64,000 nt of DNA. It comes from Lasiodiplodia sp. COLG20 (lineage: Eukaryota > Ascomycota > Dothideomycetes > Botryosphaeriales > Botryosphaeriaceae). Positions 45,023 to 56,133 of the stretch are shown here, piece after piece. Under the pieces are notes generated by a model that worked only from the letters and a program-made list of their open reading frames with translations, made no database searches and was not told the DNA's origin. Within the stretch, counting starts at the first letter, position 1, and each line of letters opens with the position of its first letter. The stretch spans positions 555,391 to 619,390 of the forward strand of contig VNWV01000011.1 in NCBI GenBank assembly GCA_009801085.1, written 5' to 3'. The translations under genes were made by a program, and so were the position numbers.

Positions 45023-46145
45023 AGGAAGCTGGCAAGATGATTGTTGGCAGAGTGGTAAAGTGTGACGTCGACGGAGGGTCTGGCCCCAGGCTGGGTGGCT
45101 GGTTAGCCGCATGTGACAACGCGGGGACGCGACGCGTTCCCTGTTGGCTGACTCATCTGTCTCTTCACCATTAGGAGGCCTTCTATTCTGGGCGAATGCT
45201 ATGTGCGGCTCTTGGTGCTTCAACACACTCCCGCTTTGCATCACTTCCCGATGCAGCCATCACTCCGCCGCCGTCTCCACATCTCGACAGCCGCCCTTAT
45301 CGCTCAACCTTCACTGCCCTTGGCTGCAGACGTGGCTTTAACGGCTCTGTGCTCGATATATTGACGTACGTCCTTGCCTGTACAATAGTAGGTAGACGCG
45401 TTGACTCCACCTTTCGTACTGAAGCGAGTGCATGAATTCTTTGACTCGTTCTTGCGCTGACCGCCAATTCAGCTATTTCTTGCACCGGAGCGGCATTGGC
45501 AAGATCAAGCAGTCGTGCCGGCAAGAAATATCGAAATAATTTTCGGTTGCATTGATCTCACCTGAGAAACAGCGAGTCCAAGCGCTGCTCACCGATAATG
45601 CATCTCGATTTTCGCTGGTCAATGCTAGATCGCCTCCGTCCAAGGGGCTTTCCGCTGATTCGCCAGGAAAGCCGATCAAACGGCATCCCCACAGGGCAGA
45701 AAATCACGCGCTGCACCACGGGGGAACAATCTCCGGCACCCTACGCTGCTGTGGACAGGCAGATCCAGAGCTTGTTTCTCCAGCGTGTTGACGGGGAGCT
45801 CCAGTATTCATCAAACCAGCACAACGCAGCGCGCGCCGGACCGACGACAATCATGGAGATTACGAGCGCCACGTCCAAACAAGCATGGCGTCGCCCCGCG
45901 GACTGATGCCATGGAGACCAAAGCGCGCGCTTGCCAGCCCCACATGCTCCCCGACGCGTCAACCCCAGTTCCCCCTGAGCCCCAGCGACGCAACCAACCA
46001 GGGCAAATCAAACACAAGCCGTCGCTCTTTTATCAAACAACAAAACCCCAAGCCTTTACCAAGCCTTCCGTTTCCCTCACCGGCTTCGTCTTCGTTCCGT
46101 GTTCCGTCTCCTCGCCGACCCGCACATCGCTCATTTCCGGAAACA
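45023..46145. other. Gene-free region before the repeat-peptide gene
   Basis: No gene is convincing. The part next to ATG 46146 is rich in C and A, a typical promoter and leader for a strongly expressed secreted protein. Confidence 0.4.
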
Positions 46146-46694
46146 ATGCGTTCTTTCACCCTCGCTACCTTCCTCCTGGCCGGCGCTGCCACTCTCTCCA
46201 CCGCCGCCCCCATCAACTCCAACGGCGTGGCTGCCCGCGACCCCGTCAACTCGGGCCACATCCTCTCGTTCCTGGCCGAGGCCGGCAACGGCGACGAGAA
46301 GGGCGACATCAGCAAGGCCGCCGTCACCTCGGTCAGGGTTGGCAAGCGTGACCCCGTCAACTCGGGCCACATCCTCTCGTTCTTGGCCGAGGCCGGCAAC
46401 GGTGACGAGAAGGGCGACATCAGCAAGGCTGCCGTTACGTCTGTGAGGGTTGGCAAGCGTGAGGCCGAGGCCGAGGCCGTCAACGCCGACCACATCCTTT
46501 CGTTCCTGACTGAAGCCGGCAACGGCGACGAGAAGGGCGATATTAGCAAGGCTGCCGTTACCTCCGTGAGGGTCAGCAAGCGTGAGCCGGTCAACGCTGG
46601 CCACATCCTGTCGTTCCTCTCCGCCGAGGGCAACGGCGACGAGAAGGCCGCCGGTAGCCTCGTCGACGCCAAGGTGAACGTTGGCAAGAACTAA
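46146..46694 (+). CDS. Secreted Kex2-processed repeat peptide precursor
   Basis: A 182-aa precursor with a clear signal peptide (MRSFTLATFLLAGAATLSTA). A short pro-region (APINSNGVAAR) precedes four tandem repeats at residues 32-68, 69-105, 106-146 and 147-182. The repeated unit is about D/E-PVN-S/A-GHILSFLAEAGNGDE then KGDISKAAVTSVRV-G/S-KR. Repeats 1-3 each end in Lys-Arg, a Kex2 site. Repeat 3 begins EAEAEA, just as Ste13 dipeptides follow KR in yeast alpha-factor. The precursor therefore fits a fungal Kex2-processed repeat protein (KEP), pheromone-like or RiPP-like. There is no Cys, Trp or Tyr, unlike usual alpha-pheromones or dikaritin cores. No UstY-type oxidase is nearby. Mature peptides would be about 35-39 residues, or shorter if cut further. 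Confidence 0.85.
   Translation: MRSFTLATFLLAGAATLSTAAPINSNGVAARDPVNSGHILSFLAEAGNGDEKGDISKAAVTSVRVGKRDPVNSGHILSFLAEAGNGDEKGDISKAAVTSVRVGKREAEAEAVNADHILSFLTEAGNGDEKGDISKAAVTSVRVSKREPVNAGHILSFLSAEGNGDEKAAGSLVDAKVNVGKN
46239..46691 (+). repeat. Four tandem coding repeats (111, 111, 123 and 108 bp)
   Basis: Units are 46239-46349, 46350-46460, 46461-46583 and 46584-46691. Units 1 and 2 encode identical peptides and differ only at a few third positions. Unit 3 has a 12-bp insertion encoding the extra EAEA. Unit 4 is degenerate after its first half and lacks the terminal Lys-Arg. Confidence 0.9.
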
Positions 46695-47994
46695 GTCAGG
46701 AGAGCAGTGAGGTTGGTGGGATGATGATGTGACGGGGCTCCTCTCTTTTGTGATTTTTCATTCTTGTCGATGTTCATATATACCATTAGAAATTCGCATT
46801 AACGTGAGTACTTTCTTGAATAGAGTTTGGTGTTTTTGGAAAATTCTGTGAAGAACCTCTTGGCTGACGCAACATTACCTTTTTAGTACTAAATTAAGAG
46901 ATCAATCATTTTTATTTCCACGGTCAAACCGAACGCGGCTCTGTGCTGTGATGATGTCGATCGATATTAGTACTGTGGGCTTCAGTGTGTTGGTGCATAG
47001 CAGCAATTCATATTTCTAGCCTGTGGATCCTCCGCAGCATTCGAATGCAACGTCCCTTTTCTATCTTTATCGTTCTCCCCAGTTGATCACACCGTTTATT
47101 AAGGATCTCATCACACCGCTTATTAGCAATATCCCATGTGGCTTTTATGGCACATACGAACGTCTCTGCAGGTGTCGGAACATGGTAATTAACTTCACTC
47201 ATCCGAGGGATCCGGATGAAAGCGTCGGCTTTGTGTAACGGTCCGGCCGATCAACGATCGACAGATTGTAAGGCGGGAAGTAACGCTTCCGCTCGCCTTA
47301 ATCGTCATGGTGTCTCCGTTGGTGTTGAAGGATTTAGGGAGGCAATGCAGCAGGCTTAAATTTCGCCGAGGCGCTAGTTCAAGCAGCTGTACCTGAACCA
47401 TTGTACCGGAAAGCTGCAGTACTAGCTGTTGAAAAGGCAGTTGCACGCGATGACAAACGGTAGACGGGAGGATGCGCGGACCGCAAGTTTAGGCTTGCAG
47501 GATTAGACGTGAAGCTCGCCGTGCTAATCCCCAGGCGCCACGCCGTCGGCACCAAGCCGCCGAACCCTGCATGCTCTAGCCAGACAGGAGACGGGTAGGC
47601 CATCTCAGGGCGATAAAGTTTAACTCCAGGCTAAAGAGACGATGCACAGGCGTTGAACGGCGCGCTTGCCGGATCCAGCAAACATGATCGTATTCTCTTT
47701 CGCTTGTGCAGATGGCAGTAAAGGGTCCAGTGGCGGTGCGAAAGGCGCATGGGAAAGAGGATTACGAGCATGGGTAACGGATGCCTGAGAAAACAGCGGC
47801 GAGGCGACTGGAGATGGGCTAGAAGACTGCTGCCGCTTCTTGCCACAAGCGAGGCGCTGCTGTCCCGTCTGCACCCAAAAGGCAGGTACAGCACGTGCTC
47901 GCTTATTTGGTACATCTCGACCGGGCCAAAACCTACCACGACGACCGCCAAACCAAGTTTCTCGATCACGCCTCACGCTACGCATCCCTCAACC
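46695..47994. other. Intergenic region, 1.3 kb
   Basis: This gap lies between the repeat-peptide gene and the YdcF-like gene. The first part is AT-rich (about 46740-47010). No gene is recognised. The reading frame of the YdcF-like gene is open upstream to 47749 but without family sequence. Confidence 0.4.
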
Positions 47995-48795
47995 ATGGCA
48001 GGCCAGCTCAGCGCAGCAGACATCAATGCCATTGCCGCCTTCCTCAGCGCCGAGGACGTGCCTGATGTCCACGCCGCTGAGCCGGTGGACTGCCTGATCT
48101 TGTGCGTGTCGGCCGTGCTGCACAGCGCCGACGTTGTCTTCTCAGCGCTCGAAGCGCGCCCCCGCCTGACCAAGACGTTGGTCATCTGCGGAGGCATTGG
48201 CCACTCAACGCCATTCCTCTACCACGCAATTTCGCGCCATCCCCGCTACCAGGAACTTTACCCGGCGATTCGCGGCCTGCCAGAGTCGCGCGTCCTGGCC
48301 CAAGTCTTCGACCGCTTTTACGATTCAGATGCCATTCGCCAAGCGGGTGTGACGGTACTCGTCGAGGACCGCTCCACCAACTGCGGAGCCAATGCCATCG
48401 AAATGCGCGCCTTGCTGGAACGACATGGCGTTGCACCGCCGCGCACGCTCCTCGTCGTCCAGGATCCCACAATGGCGCGCCGCACCGTGGCCTCGTTCGA
48501 GAAGGCGTTTGACGATGCGACCGTCAGGCCCCGCGTGCTGAGCTGCCCGACATTCGTGCCGCAGGTCAAGATGGCGGGCTCCGACATTGTCTACTGCACT
48601 CCAGCCGTTGAGCCGGCGGGCTTGTGGGAGGTTGCTCGCTTCCTCGACCTGCTCCTAGGCGAGGTCCCTCGGCTGCGCGACGACGCCAATGGCTATGGCC
48701 CGCGCGGCAAAGGATTCATTGCGCATGTCGACGTGCCGGACGCGGTCGAGCAGGCGTGGGCGCGCGCGTGTGAATGCGTTGCGCGCGGCAGATGA
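47995..48795 (+). CDS. YdcF/DUF218 (ElyC/SanA-type) protein
   Basis: A single-exon gene of 266 aa. The fold is shown by CLILCVSAVLHSADVVFSAL, the glycine turn TLVICGGIGHST, and the later VEDRSTNCGANAIEMRALLE (DUF218 signature with Ser-x-Asn...Asn). Then comes RTLLVVQDPTMARRTVASFE. Bacterial YdcF is reported to bind S-adenosylmethionine; the fungal function is not established. There is no membrane segment, so it is probably cytosolic. It is the first gene of the presumed isocyanide cluster and is followed in the same direction by a MetE-like gene. A possible role in methyl or one-carbon chemistry is inference. Confidence 0.8.
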   Translation: MAGQLSAADINAIAAFLSAEDVPDVHAAEPVDCLILCVSAVLHSADVVFSALEARPRLTKTLVICGGIGHSTPFLYHAISRHPRYQELYPAIRGLPESRVLAQVFDRFYDSDAIRQAGVTVLVEDRSTNCGANAIEMRALLERHGVAPPRTLLVVQDPTMARRTVASFEKAFDDATVRPRVLSCPTFVPQVKMAGSDIVYCTPAVEPAGLWEVARFLDLLLGEVPRLRDDANGYGPRGKGFIAHVDVPDAVEQAWARACECVARGR

Positions 48796-49551
48796 GAGAC
48801 GACTCGCGGTCGCATGGGGATGCCTGCACTTCCGGGCTCCGAGGCTGGCCGAGCAAACGGTTGCTCAACGGCGCATCCACGGCGGCCAGTGGGCGGGCGG
48901 CAGGTACCGGGGTGGGGCTCTTCGGGAGCCCGTGGCTCAACACGTGAGGAGCTTTGTCTTCAGCGTAGGTTTTGACCGCTGCCAGTGGCGCTTTTCATGC
49001 ACGCGGATCCTCCACGGATGCTGATCGAGCGGCATTTGTGCCTAGCGGCGCAGGGCGGACTGACGCTGCCGCAGGGTCGCGCGTCCGGCGGCTGGTTCTG
49101 GCGGGAGGGGGCCTGACGACTCGGCGGCGGCCACGAGCCACAGCTTTATACCGCCGCCTGGCGGGGGCCATGGGCCACACATGGCACCCGCTTATCGTGC
49201 GAAATTCTCCTGCCCGGCCGGGGTCCGTCGCATGGCGCTGGGCTAGACTTGCCCGCTGCGCTGCTTAGCCCTGGCGGAGAGCCGTCCGCGTCGCAACGCC
49301 TGCCCCACGCCCGCCCTGGTCGACTTCTTCACGTCCCGCACCCTTCAGAATAATAAAGGGGAACCGCCCGCAGATCAGCTACGCTCCGTATACATTTGTA
49401 GGCTCTCCACTGGCCCACTGCTGTCGCGGGCCCGTCTCAATCCAACAAGCCGCCAGCCAATGCAAGTGCTGCGGGGATCATCACTGCACCTCGTCCCAGA
49501 GCTCCCACACGCTCAAAATTCATCAGAGGACCATTCTTGCTGAACGCCAAC
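48796..49551. other. Intergenic region, GC-rich
   Basis: This is the promoter region of the MetE-like gene. It is GC-rich around 49040-49330. No gene is seen on either strand. Confidence 0.45.
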
Positions 49552-50890
49552 ATGCCCATAATTGTTCCCACCGAAAGTGTGGGTTCCCTGCCGCGTCCCA
49601 TGCGTAAGTCGCCCGTCTTGATTGCCCGTCCGTCCCGCGTTTCGACAGCCGTTTGCTGTGCCTCACACCTGCAGCCCAGCCTGACGTCATCCCAGAGCTC
49701 CAGCAGACCTACGCCGATTACGATGCTGGCCGCTGTACCAAGCAGGATCTGCTCGATGCCCAGGACCTGGCCGTCCAGGATACCATTGAGCGCCTGGAGC
49801 GCAGTGGCCAGGACTTTACCACCGACGGCGAGCAGCGCTGCAGCTCCTTTGCGACGTACCCTGTAACAGAGTAAGCCAATTGCAGACCACGTGAGGCCGG
49901 ACGGCACTGATTCGTTGTTGCAGCACCCTCAATGGAACAGGCCTCAGCCCAAACCTCACCGTCGACGACCAATGTTTTACCATCACCTTCCAGGATGGCC
50001 ACACGCGCACACTGCCCCGTCTCCTTTCCGGGCCCTTCCGCTACCAGACATACGCATACGAAAACTTCAAGGCATCTCTCAAGTACGCCACGAAAAAGCC
50101 CATGAAGGTTGCTGTCATCGCACCGTCGATGATGTACCTCCTTTACGTTGGCGAAGTGCCCGGATACTCCAAGGAACAGTTTATGCAGGACATTGTCGAC
50201 GAGTGCGTCAAGGATATTCGTGGTTGCTTCGAGGCCGGCGCGGTGCGCGTATCGATTGACTTCACCGAGGGTCGGCTCGCGTGTCAGGAAGGATCTCCGC
50301 CCAATTTGATCGACGTTTTCATCAAGCTGCTGGACGACGTGTTATCGCACTTTACCCCTGAGGAACGCGTCGACATTGGCCTGCATACGTGTCCTGGTGG
50401 CGATTGCGACACTCGCCACTCGGACTTCCAGTCGTACTACTCGTTGATGCCGAAGCTGCTAAAGGTCCGAGTGGGCTACTTCCTGATGCAGATGCGGTCG
50501 GAGCCGGAAAAGGAGACGCTCTACAAGCTGATAGGCAAGCACCTGGAGCCCAAGCTGGACGGCGTCAAGCAGATCGTCTTCATCGGCTGCGTCGACCCGC
50601 TGACGCCGCACGTCGAGAAGCCCGAGTCGATCGCCGACCAGCTGCTCGAAGCCAGCTTCTACATCCCGCGCGACCAGCTGGGCGCCACCGACGACTGCGG
50701 CTTCTCGCCCTTCAACAACGACCTCAAGCCCAAGAGCTGGAGCCCGAATTTCGGACGCGACATTGCCTTCAGGAAGATTAAGGCGCGGGTCGAGGGAGCG
50801 AGGCTGGCGAGCGAGGAGTTTGAGCGGTTGGAGAGGCAGTCGATAATATTAAAGGCCAGGGCGAAGTCGAAATCTCCGCCGCCGAGATGA
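49552..50890 (+). CDS. MetE/UROD-like protein (cobalamin-independent methionine synthase family)
   Basis: Exons are 49552-49603, 49675-49870 and 49924-50890, giving 404 aa. It resembles the C-terminal catalytic half of MetE. The N-terminus is IVPTESVGSLPRPM, followed by FTTDGEQ, then FADGHT-like FQDGHTRTLPRL. The zinc-ligand positions of the family appear as HTCPGGDC (His-x-Cys) and TDDCGFSP (the distal Cys). Length about 400 and lack of the N-terminal MetE half fit the single-domain UROD/MetE-like group, not true methionine synthase. Such proteins move or remove methyl or thiol-bound groups. The actual substrate is unknown. It is co-directional with the YdcF-like gene and next to the oxygenases, so membership in the cluster is likely but inferred. 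Confidence 0.82.
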
Positions 50891-52688
50891 AAAGAGCGAG
50901 AAAGGAATGGCCTTGGTTGCTCTGATGCTGGAAATTTTGAAAACGAGAATATATCCTCTTGGAATGTTTTATGAGCCTTGTTTTTTCTTTCTCGCGTTGC
51001 ATATTTGGCGGCTTGAAATTTAGTAATCGCTTCTTGAGCGCATTGCTTTTCCCTTTTATTCTTTTCTACTGGGGCAGTAAAAGTCGGTGGATTTTTCATA
51101 ATCCTTTTTCCTCTGCTTTGGAGTTCTCCAATCTGGGGTGGTCGTCTGAATATCTCTGTGTTTCCGTTCGAAGGATTTCAAAGAGCGTAGCATTTGTATC
51201 TACAAGATCGACCTTTCTTGTAGTCATGGCGGCTGTATTGTACTTGCTCGTGTTGAAGGCTGAGATATCATGGCGTTAGGAACAATACTAACCCTCCTAA
51301 AGCAATCGGTGCTACATGCTGAATATCTTGAGCTGTTTGCAAGATCACATTTCCTTTTCTTTGAAACCAACAGCTGAGTTAGTGCAATTATCTCATTGAA
51401 TTTTTTCTCCTACAGTCCGAAACTCAATGCTAGCGGGAATCATGATCGAATTTTGATTTACGACCAAGCTCAGACTATTCACCGGATCCGGCGGTCCAAC
51501 AAAAATAGTTGCACAATCTGCAAAGGAAAGCCAGGAGCAAAGAGCTTGAGCGGGGGTCTGGAAGGTTGAGTGGGCCGCTTCGCCGAAGTTAAAGTTTTGA
51601 ATGACTTGGGCTTCTATAACATGTTGTGATATATGATGGCACAATCTGAGAGTTTACGTAGGAAGTGCTGCATTGAGTTTTCCTAGACGATTGTCTGTTC
51701 AGAGTATATTCTTCGGGGTTTGTCGAAATATATACGTGAAGCTTGTGCTGCACGTAGATCAATGGCCAACGGACCGGATGTTCCCCGCACCATTGGCGAC
51801 CAGTGGCATGGAATTGGAGGAGTCATGGACGATCACTGTTCCTTTTTCGGATGGCGATGCTGTGGGGTATCGTGGCTGGGTTGTTTCCCCATTGGTCAGG
51901 ATTCTCTTGATTCATCTATTAGACATATAAGTAGCGTCACTTGAGGGTGTTGCATACCGTAACAGGTTAATCCTGACGCTAAATTATGGGCTGGCAGGGA
52001 TTTCTTTCCTGTTGATCATGTCGTTCCCATGATCGTCGTGGTTTTTAGCGATTTCTGTGTTTCCTTGCTTGTGCACCGATCATCTCTGTTCGACAATCAT
52101 CCCGGTTTTCCCATCATGGTCTGTGAGATCAAATGCTATCTAATCAATCATGTGTTGATGCCAAGTAAAGACGCAATGTCCGGCCCGCGCCGCCCTCCCG
52201 AGCATTACGCTATCTTATCTTCCCCGCTTTTCCCATCAAAGAAGCTTCGCGTAAAACGACAACGTTCCGTCCAGCTAACAAAGCACTGCATACTTATGGA
52301 TATCTCAAGGGAGTTTCTCCGATATATTGGCGGGGTCATTACGCTCTGGCCAATTGAGTTGCAGAGCTTGAAACGGATGTTCCTGCAGGTGCTCGTTACG
52401 GCCCAGTAGCACGCCATCCCGACCGCCAATGGCACGTTCTGACTCTACGTGAATTTTATTGGTAGATTTTTGTCACGTATCTGGCGACAAAGAGCTCGAA
52501 TGGAGCTACCCCGCCTTGTGATCACGTCAAGAAGTGTCTACGCCGAAGGTGAAGAGAAGGGTTCACTGCTCCCGAGCGGGCATCACATTCTTGATCTCAC
52601 CCCAAAGCCTCTTCTGCCTTCATCCGTGTAATCCTGAACAGCCGGTTTTTGTTTCTACAAGTAGATTCTTTGTGTCTCCTGGAACGTA
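50891..52688. other. Gene-free region, 1.8 kb
   Basis: Short frames only, T-rich near 50970-51130. No gene or repeat element is recognised. It separates the first two cluster genes from the oxygenase genes. Confidence 0.4.
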
Positions 52689-54162
52689 ATGGCGCCGGCC
52701 AAAACAACAACCGATCTTCCGGACTATGAGTATCCCCCAGAGACGCAAGAACAACGTAATGTGATGAACTGTTCTATATACTTCAGTTCTGATTCTGTCT
52801 AGTGGACTGGGCGGATCTTGAGGCTTTGGACATCTCGAAGATCAACGAACCCAATGGAATTCAAGAGCTGGCAGAGCAGGTCCTTGGCTTCATCAACAAA
52901 AACGGTAAGCTTCCCTTAGAGCGATGCACGACCTCGACCAACCAGGCGCACAGGTTTCTTCTACGTCACCGGCCATGGGTTCACCGACGAGGAGGTCCGA
53001 CGCCAATACGCCATAGCAAAAGCAGTATTCGAACTGCCGTTGGAAGAAAAGTTGAAGTATATTTGTGACACGGCCAAAGGCGACTTCCGCGGCTACAAGC
53101 CGCAATCTACAGGCAAGCTGGCGGCACGCGACAACGACGAGCGCTACAACATTCCCAAATTCACCCCGGAGCACGAGCGGCCGCATCCGCAAATCATCAA
53201 CGACCACATCGAAGAAATCAAGGAGTTTTCTCTGGTATATAAATCGCCCCCTCCCTCTTTCTCCTCCGCACTAACCAATGCTACACGCAAACCCTCACTG
53301 ACACCACCACTACAGAAAATCCACAACACCCTCCTCCTCCCCCTCCTCCGCCTCTTCGCCCACGCCCTCGAGCTGCCCGACCGCGACCACTTCGTCCGGC
53401 AGCACCGCTACGCCGCACGGGGCCTGGAGTACCTGCGCTACATGGCGTACCACCCGCGTACGGCCTCCGCGGACGCCGCGGGCGGCAACATCTGGGCGCG
53501 CGGCCACACCGACTACAACACTTTGACGTTCCTGTTCCACCAGCCGGTCGCAGGGCTGCAGGTGCAGACACCGGCGGGGCAGTGGAAGCACGTGCGCTCG
53601 CCGCGCGACGCTGTTATTGTGAATATTGCGGACGCGCTGGAGTTCTTGAGTGGCGGGTATTTGAGGTCGACGGTGCACCGCGTGGTGCGGCCGCCGGAGG
53701 ATCAGGTAGGGGGTAAGAGGTTGAGTTTGATCTACTTTGCGAGGCCGGAGGCGGACGTGGTGCTGCGGCCGGTGGAGAGTCCGTTGTTGAGGAGGATTGG
53801 GGTGCAGGGGGCAAGGAGTGGGGAGGGGGCGTTTGAGGAGGATGTCACGGCCGAAGGTACGTTTTCTTCTCCTTTGTCCTGTTCTGTTTTTTTCTTTCCT
53901 TTTTCCCTCGGTCGATGTAAATGATCGGGATCCGGGGAGCTTTGGGCGGAATGAAAGCCGCCCACATACATAAGGCAGGACTGGCGCCGAGTTTCGGCGG
54001 GTTAGAGGAAGCGGGCGAGATTGAATGCGGATGCTGATCAGTTACGTTTTGACAGAATGGGCGAGGGCGAGGATCGCAAAGGATCACAGGTTCCGGGTGG
54101 GGCTGGTGGACCAGCGCGAGAAGGAGATTATCGCTGGTGTTAATGAGAAGTATTATGATTGA
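52689..54162 (+). CDS. 2-oxoglutarate/Fe(II)-dependent oxygenase, IPNS-like
   Basis: Exons are 52689-52755, 52803-52904, 52954-53234, 53316-53856 and 54056-54162, giving 365 aa. The N-terminal DIOX_N part includes FFYVTGHGFTDEEVRRQYAI. The catalytic jelly roll has GHTDYNTLTFL (His-x-Asp iron ligands), STVHRV (distal His) and RLSLIYF (Arg for 2-oxoglutarate). All key residues are present, so it should be active. The family hydroxylates, desaturates or cyclises small molecules. It faces the FAD monooxygenase gene tail-to-tail, 161 bp away, and is part of the presumed isocyanide cluster. The 81- and 199-bp introns are longer than usual here but have good splice sites. Confidence 0.9.
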
Positions 54163-54323
54163 GGAGGATGATGTAGTGGAGGTGCTGCGAGTCATAGGCC
54201 TTTCGATTTGACCGGGGGCAGGGATGTTGGCTGCAGCACTCGTAATTAGGCAAGAAAGTTTTACCTATATACATGGGGTATCGATCTTCCACTGTAGTGG
54301 ATTTTTGTTTACTTAGTACAAGC

Positions 54324-56133
54324 CTATTGGCTGAAGACCTTCTCGAAATAGCCGCGCACGTCATTGCCCGCGTAGCCAGTGTACATGTCGGGCCTCACTA
54401 CGACGAAGTCGGCCTCTCCGATCTCTACGGGCTTGTCGCTGGTGACGCCCACGTTGGTCATCTTCGAAAACTTCTGCGCAACCTCCGGCTTCGGCTCCGC
54501 ACTGCCAGAAACATCCCAAGTCTCCACCCAGTCTGCCCACGGCGCCGAAGGAGGGTTCCAAGAGGCACCCCGTAGCGAAAGGACGAGGAACTTGCCGTAC
54601 GAGCGGGCTGCGTACAGGCGCTGACCCTCGTCGTTCTCGCTTGCGTGCAGGTAGATGTCGGGAGTGCGGTGGCCAGGGATGAAAATGCCTGCCGGCTCGC
54701 CCTGGATGACTGACGTGTTGTTTTCGTAGGTGACACCCATTCCTGAAACCTCACATTTAGCTTTACGAATTCCCTTCTTCACTCAATCGTGCTGTCAAAC
54801 TTACCAGTGATGTAGTTTGCGTTCTTTTCAATCAACTCGACATATTCGGTCGCCGTCTTGACCGTGCTCCTCACCAACTTGGCCGCAACATCGATGACGC
54901 CACGAGCCGTAGCCAGCCGCTCGTCCTCGTAGCTCTGCAGCACGCCGTGGTAGCCCTCCTTGACGGCGAGGGCGAGCCTCCATGCCAGCGCGAAGGCGTC
55001 GGCCTGGCCCGTGTTCAGGCCCTGGCCGCCGTTCACTGCGTGGATGTGTGCGGCGTCGCCGGCCAGGATGACGCGCTGCTTGGGGGAGAAGTAGGTGCGT
55101 GCGACGCGCTCCTTGATCTCGAAGATGCTGAACCACTCGGTCCGCTTGAAGTCGACCCGGTGCGGCGCCAGGAACTTGCGGATCTCGGCCTCGATGCGGG
55201 CCTGGTCCGCGCGCGAGTTGTCCTCCAGCAGCGTGTAGAAGCGGGCCATGCCACGCTCTCTGGGAAGAATGTCAGTATCGTTTTAGAGACCTTTGGTGAA
55301 AAAGATTCTTACCTCGGGATCCACGAAATGCGTGCCTGGCCGTCGACCTGGAAGGTGATGATCTCCGGGCAGCAGGGGAAGTCGGTGTCGATGAAGGTGT
55401 CGAGGACGTGCCAGTTCATGTTGGGCTTGTCGCCCTCGAAGGGGATCTGCAGCTGGTTGCGCACCATGGACCGCGCGCCGTCGGCACCCACCGCATACTT
55501 GCTGACGACGACCTTGTCCTTGAACGTCGTCCGCACAAAGTCCTCGCCGTTGGCGTTGGTGAACTCCTCAATGCTGAGGGCCTCGTGGTCGTGGTAGCAG
55601 GGGATGTCCAGCATCTCGTGCATGGCGGCCTCGACGTCGGCTTGGCCGATCATGAGGAAGTTGGGCCGGAAGCAGTTGTGCAGCGAGACCCACCATTTGT
55701 TCTGCCGCGAGATGAAGTTGCCGTCCGAGAAGGTCGAGCTGGCTGCTTGTTGTCAGAGGCTGCGGTTTGTTGTATGACTGGATGTATCTGCTCACTGTTG
55801 CACTTCAAACCCTTGGGCTCCAGCTTGTCGAGCACGCCGACCACTTCAAGCGTTTGCTGACTTCTTGCATTGAGAGCATCGGCACGGCCAACAGGAAGCG
55901 AGGTTGGTGCTTTGTCTGAAGCGAGGTCTGAGTACTGGTCCTGCTATCTCGCTGGCTCTTGAGTCTTACCAGCAATGAAAACATTGAGTCCCAGCTTGCG
56001 TGCCAGCAAAGCTATGGTAAGGCCGGTAGGACCAGCTGTGCCGTACTCGTAAGCTACGAAACCAATTCCCCTGCATGAAGGTCCACTTACCTCCAATAAT
56101 GGTCAAATCAGTGTAGATCTCCTTCACGGCCAT
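54324..56133 (-). CDS. FAD-dependent aromatic-type monooxygenase
   Basis: Exons are complement 56133-56091, 56035-55970, 55915-55796, 55742-55313, 55259-54805 and 54742-54324, giving 510 aa. The dinucleotide-binding GxGxxG is IIGAGPTG (14-19), formed across the first intron. The DG motif is VGADGARSMV and the GD motif is GDAAHIHAVNGGQGLNTG. A C-terminal thioredoxin-like part ends KFSKMTNVGVTSDKPVEIGE, as in phenol-2-monooxygenase relatives. It uses NAD(P)H and oxygen to hydroxylate an aromatic or similar ring. It probably tailors the cluster product. It is divergent from the ICS gene with a 1.7-kb shared upstream region. Confidence 0.9.

Noticed and set aside
45959..46687. Open frame antisense to the repeat-peptide gene
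   Set aside because: It is a mirror of the coding repeats; only the sense strand has a signal peptide and Kex2 sites.
46239..46691. CRISPR-like array
   Set aside because: The repeats are coding, in frame and directly adjacent without spacers, in a eukaryotic gene.
46146..46694. Alpha-pheromone or dikaritin precursor by name
   Set aside because: The processing sites fit, but the repeats have no Trp, Cys or Tyr and no UstY-type oxidase gene is nearby, so only the broader KEP class is claimed.
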